Shown here: positions 1 through 8,950 of the stretch, piece by piece
How the letters are laid out: every line of letters starts with the position of its first letter
Numbering within the stretch: position 1 is the stretch's first letter
Origin: Tepidiphilus olei
Lineage (GTDB): Bacteria; Pseudomonadota; Gammaproteobacteria; Burkholderiales; Rhodocyclaceae
NCBI RefSeq assembly: GCF_006980705.1
Contig: NZ_SBHO01000001.1
Location: 372,001 to 436,000 of the forward strand
Direction of reading: 5' to 3'
Length of the DNA stretch: 64,000 bases
Notes under the pieces: generated by a model
The model's input: only the letters and a program-made list of their open reading frames with translations
Told to the model about the DNA's origin: nothing
Databases searched by the model: none
Program-made: the position numbers and the translations under genes

Positions 1-2054
1 TGGCTGAAACCGAGCCAGCTCACGGCGACGATCTTGGGTTGATAGCCGGCAAACCAGGTGTCGACCTGGTTGTTGGTGGTACCGGTCTTGCCGGCCAAGT
101 CCGAGCGTTTGAGTTTGCGCGCGGCGGTGGCGGTGCCGCGTTCGACCACGCTGCGCAGGAGCGAGTCCATCAACCAGGCATTGCGCTCCGAGAGGACGCG
201 CGGAGCATCCCGTGCGGCAACCTTGGGTTGTACGCGAAGCAGGAGGTTCCCCTGGGCGTCGCGGATCTCCTGGATGAAGTAGGGTTCGACGAGGTAGCCC
301 CCGTTGGCGAAGACCGCGTAGGCGCGTGCCATCTCCCAGGGGGTCGCGCTGCCCGATCCCAGCGCCATTGCGAGATAGGGGGGGTGCTTGGCCGGGTCCA
401 GACCGAAACGGGTGAGCCACTGCTGGGCGTATCCCGTCGTGATGTCATTGAGCACGCGGACGGCTACGACGTTCTTGGACTTGGCGACTGCATCCCGTAG
501 TCTCATCCATCCTTCATAACGATTGTCATAGTTCTTGGGTTCCCAGTCTTTGCTGCCAGTGACTTCGGCAGAAAAGCTGATGGGTTCGTCCTCGACCCAG
601 CTGCCCGGCCCCCAGCCTTTCTCGAGTGCGGCGGAGTAGATGAAGGGTTTGAACGAGGAACCCGGCTGACGCTGACCTTGAGTGGCGTGGTTGAATTTGG
701 TGAGACTGAAGTCGTAGCCGCCCACGAGCGCGCGCACGGCGCCGGTATCGGCATCGATCGATACGAGCGCGGCCTGGGCTTCGGGAATTTGCGTCAATTC
801 CCATCGTCCCTCGGGAAGTGCGCGGATACGTACGATCGCACCCGGACGCAGCCGTTTCGCTTCGGGTATCTTGGTTCCGATGTTACTGCGTACGAAATCG
901 AGCGCTTTGCCGGTGAATTCGATGGTTTGGCCGTGCCGCCAAACGACGAGCTTACGCTCATCCGCTTCCACTACGACGGCCGCCAGCGCATCGGGTAGAT
1001 CGGGGAAACCGGAGAGCTGGGCGTCGAGTGCGTCCCAATCCTCTTTGGTGATGGCCTCGGGCGCGATCCAGCCTTCTGGTCCGCGATAGCCGTGTCGCCG
1101 ATCATAGGCCAGCAGGCCATGTCGCACGGCGGCCTCGGCCGCGCGCTGGTCTTCGATACGAATCGTGGTGAAAATCTGGATGCCGGCGGTGTAGGCCGCC
1201 TCTCCGAAACGTTCCAGCGCAAAGAGCCGGGCCATCTCGGCCACGTACTGGCCAGCGCCATTGTCATTGATGGCGGCGGGATCCTTACGGGAGCGGTCTT
1301 GTGCGAGCACGATCGGCTCGGCTCTCGCGGTTTCATATTGCGCTCGGTCGATGAACCCCGCGTCGAGCATGCGAGAGAGCACGTATTCACGACGCCTTTT
1401 GGATGCTTCGGGATTACGCAGGGGGTTGAGCAGCGAAGGAGCCTTGGGCAGTCCGGCGAGCAGTGCGGCCTCGGCCAGCGAGAGCTCCTGCACGGGCTTG
1501 CCGAAATAGGTACGAGCAGCAGCGGCGAATCCGTAGGCGCGCTGGCCGAGATAGATCTGGTTGAGGTAGAGCTCTAGGATCTGGTCTTTGGTGAGTTCGC
1601 GCTCGATCTTGAAGGCGAGCAGTATTTCGTAAAACTTGCGGTTGAAGGTCTTTTCACGCGAGAGGTAGAAATTGCGCGCCACCTGCATGGTAATGGTGGA
1701 AGCGCCTTGCGCCCTCCCGCCGCGCACGAAATTGACCAAGGCAGCGCGCGCGATGCCCATCACGTCGACGCCCGGGTGTTCGTAGAATCGTTCGTCTTCG
1801 GCGGCGAGGATGGCCAGCTTGAGATGTGTGGGCACGACATGCACGTTCAAGACCACCCGTTTTTCCTCTCCGAATTCGGCCAGCGGCTCCCCTTCGGCGG
1901 AATAGACGCGCAGAGGTATTTTCGGCTGGTAGTCGAGGATCTGATCGAGCTCGGGAAGTTTCTGCCAGGCCAGCGCAGCTGTAGTGGCGATGACGCCAAA
2001 AGCGGTGGCGATCAAGGCCAGGAGGGCGACGAGCAGGGATTTTACCCAAGGCAT
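1..2054 (-). CDS. mrcA: Penicillin-binding protein 1A (bifunctional transglycosylase/transpeptidase), 3' end cut by window edge
   Basis: Class A penicillin-binding protein that polymerises glycan strands and cross-links peptidoglycan in the periplasm while anchored in the inner membrane. About 684 codons are present and the frame is still open at base 1, so roughly the last 100 residues are missing. Visible in order: an N-terminal membrane anchor (residues 5-30), the glycosyltransferase motif EDERFYEHPG near residue 86 with the catalytic Glu, the transpeptidase SxxK as SSFK with Ser near residue 466, and KTGTT near residue 656. The start used is the ATG at 2054, which leaves about 20 nt of leader after the TATAAT box at 2086-2081. 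An in-frame ATG at 2066 would add four residues but leaves almost no leader. It is divergent from pilM, the usual proteobacterial arrangement. Identity is very secure; the exact start is less so. Confidence 0.96.
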   Translation of the reverse strand, partial: MPWVKSLLVALLALIATAFGVIATTAALAWQKLPELDQILDYQPKIPLRVYSAEGEPLAEFGEEKRVVLNVHVVPTHLKLAILAAEDERFYEHPGVDVMGIARAALVNFVRGGRAQGASTITMQVARNFYLSREKTFNRKFYEILLAFKIERELTKDQILELYLNQIYLGQRAYGFAAAARTYFGKPVQELSLAEAALLAGLPKAPSLLNPLRNPEASKRRREYVLSRMLDAGFIDRAQYETARAEPIVLAQDRSRKDPAAINDNGAGQYVAEMARLFALERFGEAAYTAGIQIFTTIRIEDQRAAEAAVRHGLLAYDRRHGYRGPEGWIAPEAITKEDWDALDAQLSGFPDLPDALAAVVVEADERKLVVWRHGQTIEFTGKALDFVRSNIGTKIPEAKRLRPGAIVRIRALPEGRWELTQIPEAQAALVSIDADTGAVRALVGGYDFSLTKFNHATQGQRQPGSSFKPFIYSAALEKGWGPGSWVEDEPISFSAEVTGSKDWEPKNYDNRYEGWMRLRDAVAKSKNVVAVRVLNDITTGYAQQWLTRFGLDPAKHPPYLAMALGSGSATPWEMARAYAVFANGGYLVEPYFIQEIRDAQGNLLLRVQPKVAARDAPRVLSERNAWLMDSLLRSVVERGTATAARKLKRSDLAGKTGTTNNQVDTWFAGYQPKIVAVSWLGFS

Positions 2055-2080
2055 GAGGATATCCATCGAAGAATCTTTTG

Positions 2081-2108
2081 ATTATACCGAGCCAAAGGGC
2101 GTTGTCGT
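2081..2108 (-). promoter_or_regulatory. Predicted sigma70 promoter of mrcA
   Basis: Read on the minus strand, a perfect TATAAT lies at 2086-2081. It is preceded after 16 bases by ACGACA (2108-2103), a 4/6 match to the -35 consensus. Transcription would start near 2074, about 20 nt before the chosen mrcA ATG. The -35 hexamer overlaps that of the divergent pilM promoter. Confidence 0.55.
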
Positions 2109-2131
2109 TTGCATGATATGCCGATTATAAT
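2102..2131 (+). promoter_or_regulatory. Predicted sigma70 promoter of the pilMNOPQ operon
   Basis: TTGTCG (2102-2107), an 18-base spacer and a perfect TATAAT (2126-2131). Transcription would start near 2138, giving a leader of about 40 nt to the pilM ATG at 2179. The -35 element occupies almost the same bases as the -35 of the opposing mrcA promoter. Confidence 0.6.
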
Positions 2132-2178
2132 TCTCGCACATCGGATGGGTGTATGCCGTGGCCGCAGGGAGACGACGG

Positions 2179-3249
2179 ATGGACTTGAAGCGGATTTTTG
2201 GGCTCGGGAACGGGGGAATCGGCAGTTTGATCGGCATCGACCTGTCGGCCTCGGCAGTGAAAACCCTCGAATTGTCGGGCACGCCCGATGCGCCGCAAAT
2301 CGAGCAGTGTGCCATCGTCGCTTTGAAAGAAGGGGCCATGGTGGACAATGCCGTGGTCGATTTCGACGCGGTGGTCGGTGCGCTACGTCGCGCGCTCGAT
2401 ATGCACGGGAAAGGGAAGGAGCGTCTGGCCTTCGCACTGCCCGACTCGGTCGTCATGATGAAATCGGTGGTACTCGCCGCCATGCAGAGCGAGCGGGAGT
2501 TCGAAGAGCTCGTCATGATGGAGGCGGCCCGCTTCGTGCCTTTCTCTCTCGACGAGGTCGCACTCGACTGGCAGGTGCTGGGACCCGGGCATATCGAGGA
2601 TACCGTCGAAACCTTCATCGTCGCCGCGCGGCGAGATCGCGTCGATGAGCTCGTTGCGCTCGCCGACGCCGTCGATGCCCAGCCGGCCGTGGTCGACGTC
2701 GCGTCGCTCGCCTGGCAGCGGGCGATGTTCCGGAATGCAGAAAAGGAAAGGTCGAATCGCATCGAGGCGCATTGTAATCTCGGCGCGAACCTCCTGGAAG
2801 TGCTCATCTTCCATCGCGGCAAACGTATCTTCGACCGTACCCAGCCCGTCGGCGGCAGGCAACTCGAACACGAACTGATGCGTCGCAGCGGGAAAACCGC
2901 CCAGGAAGTAGAGCAAATGATGCGGCAGCGGAGCTGGCCGATCGACCTCCTCTCCCAGGTGGTGACGCCGTTTTGTGACACCCTCGCCCAGGAGATCGCT
3001 CGCGCCTTGCAATATTTTTTTGCAACTCAGTCGTCCGATCACGTCGATGGGGTCGTCTTGGGTGGAGGTTTGGCGGCGCTACCGATGCTTCCCGACGCCG
3101 TCCGGCAGCGGGTCGCCGTGCCCGTGGAAGTGGCCGATCCCTGGAAAGGGTTCCATCTTCATCCGCGATTGCGCGATCGCTTGCAACCCGTCGATGCACC
3201 GCGGATGATCATCGCCACCGGTCTCGCTCTGCGGAGGTTCGAATCGTGA
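2179..3249 (+). CDS. pilM: Type IV pilus assembly protein PilM
   Basis: Cytoplasmic actin-like ATPase-fold protein of the type IV pilus alignment complex. It binds the short cytoplasmic N-terminus of PilN and links the inner-membrane PilN/PilO pair to the rest of the machine. The 356-residue product has the family pattern: an N-terminal GSLIGIDLSASAVK segment (phosphate-1-like, FtsA/PilM type) and a C-terminal GVVLGGGLAALP nucleotide-binding-like segment. The ATG at 2179 is preceded by AGGGAG (2166-2171) at good spacing; an upstream in-frame ATG at 2149 has no ribosome-binding site and is rejected. First gene of the operon; its TGA overlaps the pilN GTG by four bases, implying translational coupling. 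Confidence 0.95.
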   Translation: MDLKRIFGLGNGGIGSLIGIDLSASAVKTLELSGTPDAPQIEQCAIVALKEGAMVDNAVVDFDAVVGALRRALDMHGKGKERLAFALPDSVVMMKSVVLAAMQSEREFEELVMMEAARFVPFSLDEVALDWQVLGPGHIEDTVETFIVAARRDRVDELVALADAVDAQPAVVDVASLAWQRAMFRNAEKERSNRIEAHCNLGANLLEVLIFHRGKRIFDRTQPVGGRQLEHELMRRSGKTAQEVEQMMRQRSWPIDLLSQVVTPFCDTLAQEIARALQYFFATQSSDHVDGVVLGGGLAALPMLPDAVRQRVAVPVEVADPWKGFHLHPRLRDRLQPVDAPRMIIATGLALRRFES

Positions 3250-3833
3250 TTCGCATCAATCTGTTGCCTTGGCGCGAAGCGCTCAGAGAACGCCGTCGAC
3301 GCCTTTTTTACGTCCATCTGGGCCTGGCCGGTGCAGCGGGAATCCTGGTCGGAGTGATGGGCTCGCTGTATCTCGACGGGCTCATCGAGCGGCAGCAAGG
3401 GCGCAACCGCTTTCTCTCCGAGCAGATCGGCCAACTCGACAAGCAGCTGGCAGAACTCAAAGATCTTCGAGCGCTCATCGACGGCATCATCGCGCGCAAG
3501 AACGTCATCGAGTCCTTGCGTGCGCGTCGGGTCGAACCGGTTTTGCTCGTTGATGAGTTACCTCGGCGCTTGCCCGAAGCCACTTTCCTCGAATCGCTCG
3601 AGCGCCGCGATGCGTTGGTGACCCTGCGCGGTATCTCCCAGTCGAATGCGCGAGTCTCCGAGACGATGCGAAGCCTCGAATCCTCCCCTTACCTCACCGA
3701 CGTGCGTCTGATCGAAACGGTAGGATTGGACCGTAACAACCAGCGAGTGGTTCGTTTCGGGCTTCAGCTGCGGATGGATCGAAAGACGATAGAAACCATG
3801 GGGGCGCCCGACGCGGGGGAGGGTAAGCCATGA
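3246..3833 (+). CDS. pilN: Type IV pilus assembly protein PilN
   Basis: Bitopic inner-membrane protein of the pilus alignment subcomplex. Its short cytoplasmic N-terminus carries the PilM-binding motif INLLPWRE (residues 3-10), followed by one membrane helix (about 22-45) and a periplasmic coiled coil and ferredoxin-like domain that pairs with PilO. The 195-residue length is normal. It starts with GTG inside the pilM stop (GTGA) and its own stop overlaps the pilO ATG (ATGA), so PilM, PilN and PilO are probably made in stoichiometric amounts. Confidence 0.94.
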   Translation: MIRINLLPWREALRERRRRLFYVHLGLAGAAGILVGVMGSLYLDGLIERQQGRNRFLSEQIGQLDKQLAELKDLRALIDGIIARKNVIESLRARRVEPVLLVDELPRRLPEATFLESLERRDALVTLRGISQSNARVSETMRSLESSPYLTDVRLIETVGLDRNNQRVVRFGLQLRMDRKTIETMGAPDAGEGKP

Positions 3834-4498
3834 AACGCACGGCATCGTTCGATTTGGCTCAGACGCTCGATCGCCTGCTTCTCCAGTTTCGCGATCTCGA
3901 TCCGCAAGACCCTGGTCGCTGGCCCCCTGCGCCTCGATTCCTCGTCATGATCGTCGTCTTCGTCATGATCGTTGCCGGCGCCTGGTGGTTTTTCTGGGGG
4001 GATCAGACGATGGAGCTCGAAAAAGCCAGGGCTCAGGAAGCACAGCTGCGTGAACAATGGCTCTCCAAGAAGCGCCAGGCGGTCAATCTACCCGAATATC
4101 GTGCCCAGTTGCGAACGGCGGAGGCACAGTTCGGTGCCCTGCTCAAGCAGTTGCCGAGCAGGTCCGAAATGGACGGTCTCCTGCAGGACGTGCATCAAAT
4201 CGGTTTGAAGCGGGGCTTGCGCTTCGAACTGTTTCGTCCGGGTGATGAGCTCAAGCGCGACTTCTACGTGGAAATGCCCGTGGCGATCGTCCTCGATGGT
4301 GGCTATCACGAGATTGCCGGTTTCCTGAGCGATGTGTCGTCCATGCCTCGTGTCGTGACTTTCGGGGATCTGAAGATTTCTCCGCAGAAAGAATCCGGGT
4401 TGAAGTTCGAGGCGACTTTGCACACCTACCGTTATCTCGACGAAGACGAAATCCCAAAAAATGAGCCCAAGCCGTCGGCACAAGGGAGGAAGAAATGA
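3830..4498 (+). CDS. pilO: Type IV pilus assembly protein PilO
   Basis: Inner-membrane partner of PilN; the PilN/PilO heterodimer forms a periplasmic ring connecting PilM to the PilP/PilQ secretin. 222 residues with a single membrane helix near 38-60, then a coiled-coil stretch and a PilO-type periplasmic domain (GLRFELFRPGDE, then YHEIAGFLSDVSSMPRVV). Start and stop both overlap neighbours by four bases. The assignment rests on fold-typical sequence plus exact operon position. Confidence 0.93.
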   Translation: MKRTASFDLAQTLDRLLLQFRDLDPQDPGRWPPAPRFLVMIVVFVMIVAGAWWFFWGDQTMELEKARAQEAQLREQWLSKKRQAVNLPEYRAQLRTAEAQFGALLKQLPSRSEMDGLLQDVHQIGLKRGLRFELFRPGDELKRDFYVEMPVAIVLDGGYHEIAGFLSDVSSMPRVVTFGDLKISPQKESGLKFEATLHTYRYLDEDEIPKNEPKPSAQGRKK

Positions 4499-5037
4499 AT
4501 TTTCCCTCCGTTCGGAGCACGCTACCAGCCTTGATTTCAGCAACATTGCTGGTGGCGTGCGTGGAAGCGCCTCCTTCCGGGGTCGCGGACATCGAGCAAT
4601 GGATGCAGGAGTCTTCCAAGGGGATGAAAGGGCGGGTACCTCCTTTGCCCGCAGTACACCCCTTCCCCTCCATCGCGTATGCCGCTTACGATTTGCCCGA
4701 TCCTTTCGATCCCGGTCGTCTGGCTCCTCCTGCCCTGAAGTCGGCCACGGGGAGCGGTCTGCCGGCACCCGACATGACCCGGCCGCGGGAGCCGCTCGAG
4801 CGTTTTTCTTTGTCTGAACTCAGGCTAAGGGGCGTGTTGCGTAAAGGAAGCGAGATCAGGGCTTTGATCGAGGCTCCGGACGGAGTCTATCCCGTCGGGC
4901 TCGGTGCCTATCTCGGCCAGAATTTTGGCCGTGTCGTAAACATCCAAGAGACCAAGATCACGATAGAAGAGATGGTGCGGGATGCCGATCAATGGGTCAA
5001 GCGGACGGCAGAATTGAACCTGGAGGAAAAACCATGA
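4495..5037 (+). CDS. pilP: Type IV pilus assembly lipoprotein PilP
   Basis: Periplasmic lipoprotein that docks PilN/PilO to the N-domains of the PilQ secretin. 180 residues; the N-terminus ends in a lipobox (LVAC, Cys 22) for lipid attachment. The C-terminal half has the PilP beta-domain signature (LRLRGVLRKGSEIRALIEA, then YPVGLGAYLGQNFGRVV). The unstructured proline-rich linker between them is typical. The ATG overlaps pilO's TGA and its own TGA overlaps the pilQ ATG. Confidence 0.94.
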   Translation: MNFPSVRSTLPALISATLLVACVEAPPSGVADIEQWMQESSKGMKGRVPPLPAVHPFPSIAYAAYDLPDPFDPGRLAPPALKSATGSGLPAPDMTRPREPLERFSLSELRLRGVLRKGSEIRALIEAPDGVYPVGLGAYLGQNFGRVVNIQETKITIEEMVRDADQWVKRTAELNLEEKP

Positions 5038-7199
5038 ATCGCATGGGCTATACCACTTTGTGCGCGTCAGCCAAGGGAGATGCTGCCGTGCTTTGGCTCA
5101 GATCGTTCGTTTTGGGGGTCTGTTTCGTGCTTCTTGCTGCCTACGCTCCCCCGGGATGGGCTGCTGCGGACTCCTCGGTCGCGCTGAAAGATGTCTCCCT
5201 CGTCGAGTCGGGGGAAGGGGCGGTTCGGCTGGATCTCGTCTTTGACGCACCGGTGGGTGCTCCTTCGCATTTCTCGATGGCGAGCCCTTCACGCATCGTG
5301 CTGGATTTCCCCGAGGCCAAAAATCTGCTGGGTACTCCCTCCAGGGAGATCAAGCGCAGCGGCATCGAGCGTATCTACGCGGTCGAGGGAGCAGGGCGTC
5401 TGAGGGTGGTGTTGGCGCTTTCCCAACCGATGCAGTACCGCTTGACCCAAGTCGCAGGGGGGTGGGGGGTGGAACTCCAGACTGCGTCTTCGAGTACGGG
5501 TACGAGTTCGGCGCAAGAGGCACTGGCACCCTATCAGCGCGACGGTGGCGGCATGCCGAGTTCGACTGCCTCGGCGCCCGCAGGCACCCCTTCCATCGTA
5601 TCGGTCGATTTTCGTCGTGGCCCGGAAGGGGAGGGGAAAGTGATGATTCGCCTCTCTTCCGCCGACATCACGCCGGATCTACGCCGCGCCGGTGAGCGCG
5701 TCGAGATCGTCTTTCCCGAAACGGCTCTGCCGCAGGAGCTCTATCGGCGCAGCGACGTGACCGATTTCGCCACGCCGGTGCAAAGCTTCCGTTTCGAGCG
5801 CAGAGGGCGGGACACCGTGCTCGTGATCGAACCCAAGGGAAATTGGCAACACACCGCCTATCAGGCCGATACACTCTTCGTCATCGACATTCAGCCAATT
5901 CAGGAAGACCCCAATAAAGTGCTCGTGGGTAGGCCGCAGTACAAGGGCGAGCGGCTCACCCTCAACTTCCAGAACATCGACGTACGCGCCGTGCTGCAGG
6001 TGTTGGCCGACTTCAGCGGTTTCAACCTCGTCGTCTCCGATACGGTGCAAGGCACGATCACGTTGCGCCTGGTCGACGTGCCCTGGGATCAGGCCCTCGA
6101 CATCATTTTGCAGAACAAAAAACTCGACAAGCGGCAGCAGGGCAATGTCATCTGGGTCGCTCCGGCCCAGGAGCTCGCCGAGCACGAGAAAATACGACTC
6201 GAGGCGCTCAATCAGAGCATCGAAAAAGGCGTGTTGCTCACCGAGAGCTTCCAAATCAATTATCATTCGGCGGCCGAGATCTATCAAATGATTTCGGAAG
6301 AGAGCAGGGGTGGTGGTAGTAGTAACAAAAAAATTCTCTCCGACCGCGGCATGGCCACTTACGACGTTCGGACCAACAAGCTCTTCGTCACTGACGTCGA
6401 GGAGCGGCTGCAAGCGGTGCGTGAACTGCTGAAACAGATCGACGTGCCGCCGCGTCAGGTAGTGATCGAGGCTCGCATCTTGGAGGTGTCGTCGAATTTC
6501 GGCAAGGAGATCGGAGCCAAGCTTTCGTTCGACGATGCCCGCATCCGTAGTCTGGGAAATGGGGCACTCTTCACCGTGGGCCCCTTCAACCGTCCGTTCT
6601 ACCAGCAGAGCTCACTACCGGGCGGCCAGTTTTCGACTTTTGCCCTGTCGATCTTCAATCGCTCGGCTACACGTTTCCTCAACCTGGAACTCAATCTGGC
6701 AGAGGTCACGGGCAAGAGTCGCATCGTCTCCAATCCCAAGATCATGACGGCGAACAACATCGAGGCGCGCATCGCCGTTGGCGACGAGATTCCCTATACC
6801 ACGACTTCGACGGTGGGTAACATGACCACGCAGGACGTCGAATTCAAGGAGGCGTTGCTTGAACTGCGGGTGACGCCGGTGCTCACGCCCGACGGGCGAG
6901 TGCGGATGAAGGTGCTCGTGCGTAAGGATCGTGCTGATTTCTCCCGCTCGGTTCAGGGTAATCCACCCATCCTGAAGAAAGAGGTAACGACCGATGTCCT
7001 CGTGGAAAATGGAGGCACCGTCGTACTGGGCGGCTTGTTCGAGGAGTCCGAAACCAATTCGGTCGATAAGGTTCCAGGGTTGGGTGACATCCCGCTCCTG
7101 GGGAATCTCTTCCGGAACAAGGCAGACACGGCTCAGCGCACAGAGCTGATGGTGTTCCTCACTCCGCGTATCATTGCCGAGGATCTGCGTCTGCGCTGA
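5034..7199 (+). CDS. pilQ: Type IV pilus outer-membrane secretin PilQ
   Basis: Forms the outer-membrane channel for the pilus fibre, and for DNA entry in competent species. 721 residues from the ATG at 5034, which overlaps the pilP stop and follows a good TGGAGG; an in-frame start at 4992 would lie inside pilP and is rejected. Seen in order: signal peptide with cleavage near WAAA (about residue 44), two AMIN-type peptidoglycan-binding domains (about 50-140 and 190-290), the secretin/TonB short N-terminal domain (LTLNFQNIDVRAVLQVLADF), a secretin N domain, and the secretin core ending in VPGLGDIPLLGNLF and ELMVFLTPRII. Last gene of the operon; a terminator follows within 30 bases. Confidence 0.96.
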   Translation: MNRMGYTTLCASAKGDAAVLWLRSFVLGVCFVLLAAYAPPGWAAADSSVALKDVSLVESGEGAVRLDLVFDAPVGAPSHFSMASPSRIVLDFPEAKNLLGTPSREIKRSGIERIYAVEGAGRLRVVLALSQPMQYRLTQVAGGWGVELQTASSSTGTSSAQEALAPYQRDGGGMPSSTASAPAGTPSIVSVDFRRGPEGEGKVMIRLSSADITPDLRRAGERVEIVFPETALPQELYRRSDVTDFATPVQSFRFERRGRDTVLVIEPKGNWQHTAYQADTLFVIDIQPIQEDPNKVLVGRPQYKGERLTLNFQNIDVRAVLQVLADFSGFNLVVSDTVQGTITLRLVDVPWDQALDIILQNKKLDKRQQGNVIWVAPAQELAEHEKIRLEALNQSIEKGVLLTESFQINYHSAAEIYQMISEESRGGGSSNKKILSDRGMATYDVRTNKLFVTDVEERLQAVRELLKQIDVPPRQVVIEARILEVSSNFGKEIGAKLSFDDARIRSLGNGALFTVGPFNRPFYQQSSLPGGQFSTFALSIFNRSATRFLNLELNLAEVTGKSRIVSNPKIMTANNIEARIAVGDEIPYTTTSTVGNMTTQDVEFKEALLELRVTPVLTPDGRVRMKVLVRKDRADFSRSVQGNPPILKKEVTTDVLVENGGTVVLGGLFEESETNSVDKVPGLGDIPLLGNLFRNKADTAQRTELMVFLTPRIIAEDLRLR

Positions 7200-7224
7200 T
7201 CGTACGTTCCTTCTTCCGCGAAGA

Positions 7225-7254
7225 CCCGCCCCGTCGCCGACGGGCGGTTTTTTT
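7225..7254 (+). terminator. Rho-independent terminator after pilQ
   Basis: A GC-rich hairpin (CCGCCCCGTC / GACGGGCGG with one unpaired C) is followed by seven T residues at 7248-7254. It closes the pilMNOPQ transcript before aroK. Confidence 0.8.
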
Positions 7255-7316
7255 ACGCCGTATGACCGCTCTTTTTACGGTACACTAATTCCGATCAACG
7301 AACGTGAGCGTATCGG

Positions 7317-7877
7317 GTGGAGCCCATCGTGTTCATCGGAATGATGGGGGCCGGCAAGACGACCGTCGGGCGCGCTTATGCGGCACGACACGGGCTGGCT
7401 TTCATCGACAGCGACCAAGAATTGGAGGTGCGCACCGGCGTCTCCATTCCCACGATCTTCGCCGTCGAGGGAGAGGAAGGATTTCGCGAGCGCGAGACGC
7501 GGCTGCTCGCCGAACTGCTCGGCCGCGAGGACATCGTGCTCGCCACCGGCGGCGGGGTGGTGCTGCGGCCGGAGAATCGGGCTCAGCTGCGTCGTCGGGG
7601 CATCGTCGTCTATCTGCACGTGCCGCCAGAGGTGCTGTGGGAGCGGCTGCGGCACGACCGCCATCGGCCGCTGCTGCAGGTGCCACAGCCGCGGCAGCGT
7701 ATTTTCGAACTCTATGCCCAGCGTGACCCGCTCTATCGCGAGGCGGCCGACATCGTCGTCGATGGCGGTCGGATGAAGCCCTCGGCCATGCTCGCGCGCG
7801 TCGAGGAAGCGGTACGCGACTACCTGTCAGGTAGAGGGGAAAGGGCAGTGATCGCGCAAGGAGAAGGGGATGCGTGA
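7317..7877 (+). CDS. aroK: Shikimate kinase
   Basis: Phosphorylates shikimate at the 3-hydroxyl with ATP in the chorismate pathway. 186 residues with all family hallmarks: P-loop GMMGAGKT (8-15), shikimate-binding Asp 33 and Arg 57, GGG at 78-80, and the lid Arg in HDRHRPLL. It starts with GTG at 7317; no ATG lies between the terminator and the P-loop, and only a weak ribosome-binding site is visible. Its last eight bases overlap aroB, so the two shikimate-pathway enzymes are coupled. Confidence 0.95.
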   Translation: MEPIVFIGMMGAGKTTVGRAYAARHGLAFIDSDQELEVRTGVSIPTIFAVEGEEGFRERETRLLAELLGREDIVLATGGGVVLRPENRAQLRRRGIVVYLHVPPEVLWERLRHDRHRPLLQVPQPRQRIFELYAQRDPLYREAADIVVDGGRMKPSAMLARVEEAVRDYLSGRGERAVIAQGEGDA

Positions 7878-8949
7878 GCTGGCCGTCGATCTGGGTGAGC
7901 GGTCCTATCCTATTTTCATCGGCTCCGGCGTGCTTACGGCCCATGAGTTGCTGTTGCCGCACCTGGAGCAGCCGCGCGCGGTGCTCGTCACGAACGAGAC
8001 CGTGGCGCCGCTCTATCTCGAGCGCGTGACCACCATGCTGGAGCGTCACGCCGTGCGCGTCGACTCGGTGGTGCTGCCCGACGGGGAACAGTACAAAAAC
8101 TGGCAGACACTGGAAAAAGTCTACGATACGCTCGTCGATACCCGCGCCGAGCGTGCCACCACCCTCATCGCCCTGGGCGGAGGCGTCGTTGGCGACATGA
8201 CGGGTTTTGCCGCTGCCACCTGGCAGCGCGGGGCTCCTTTCGTCCAGATGCCCACCACGCTCCTCGCGCAGGTCGATTCTTCCGTGGGCGGCAAGACGGC
8301 GATCAACCACCCGCGCGGCAAGAACATGATCGGGGCTTTCCATCAGCCTCGTGCGGTGCTCATCGACACCGACACGCTCGCGACCCTGCCGCTGCGCGAG
8401 CTGCGCGCGGGGCTCGCCGAGGTGATCAAGTACGGTCTCATCCGGGATGCCGCCTTCTTCGATTGGCTCGAGGGGCACATGGAGGCTTTGCTCGCGCTGG
8501 AGCCGGGGCCGGTGGCCTTTGCCATCGAGCGCTCCTGTCGCAACAAGGCCGAGGTGGTTGCAGCCGACGAGACCGAGCGCGGCGAACGGGCACTGCTCAA
8601 TCTCGGACATACCTTCGGCCATGCGATCGAGACGGGGACAGGCTACGTCGATTGGCTGCACGGTGAGGCGGTGGCCGTGGGGATGCTGATGGCGGCCGAG
8701 GTGTCCTTGCGCCTCGGGTGGCTCGACGAGGGCGAGCTTGCGCGCATCGAGGGGCTTTTGATCCGGGCTGGCCTGCCGGTGCAGGGGCCCGCTTTGCCGG
8801 TGGATGAGATGTTGCACTGGATGGCCGGCGACAAGAAAGTGAGCGGTGGGCGGCTACGCTTGGTCCTGCTCCAAGGGATCGGCAAGGCGGTGGTGACGGC
8901 AGACGTGCCGCCATCCGTGTTGCGCGCCGCGATCGAAGCAAGGAGCTGA
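7870..8949 (+). CDS. aroB: 3-dehydroquinate synthase
   Basis: Converts DAHP to 3-dehydroquinate using NAD and a divalent metal, the second step of the shikimate pathway. 359 residues, the usual length. NAD-binding motif [11 protein letters not shown] near residue 105, and metal ligands in AEVIKYG (Glu), [11 protein letters not shown] (His) and [10 protein letters not shown] (His) are all present. The ATG at 7870 overlaps the aroK end; an AAGGAG at its 3' end serves dgt. Confidence 0.97.
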   Translation: MRELAVDLGERSYPIFIGSGVLTAHELLLPHLEQPRAVLVTNETVAPLYLERVTTMLERHAVRVDSVVLPDGEQYKNWQTLEKVYDTLVDTRAERATTLIALGGGVVGDMTGFAAATWQRGAPFVQMPTTLLAQVDSSVGGKTAINHPRGKNMIGAFHQPRAVLIDTDTLATLPLRELRAGLAEVIKYGLIRDAAFFDWLEGHMEALLALEPGPVAFAIERSCRNKAEVVAADETERGERALLNLGHTFGHAIETGTGYVDWLHGEAVAVGMLMAAEVSLRLGWLDEGELARIEGLLIRAGLPVQGPALPVDEMLHWMAGDKKVSGGRLRLVLLQGIGKAVVTADVPPSVLRAAIEARS

Positions 8950-8950
8950 G

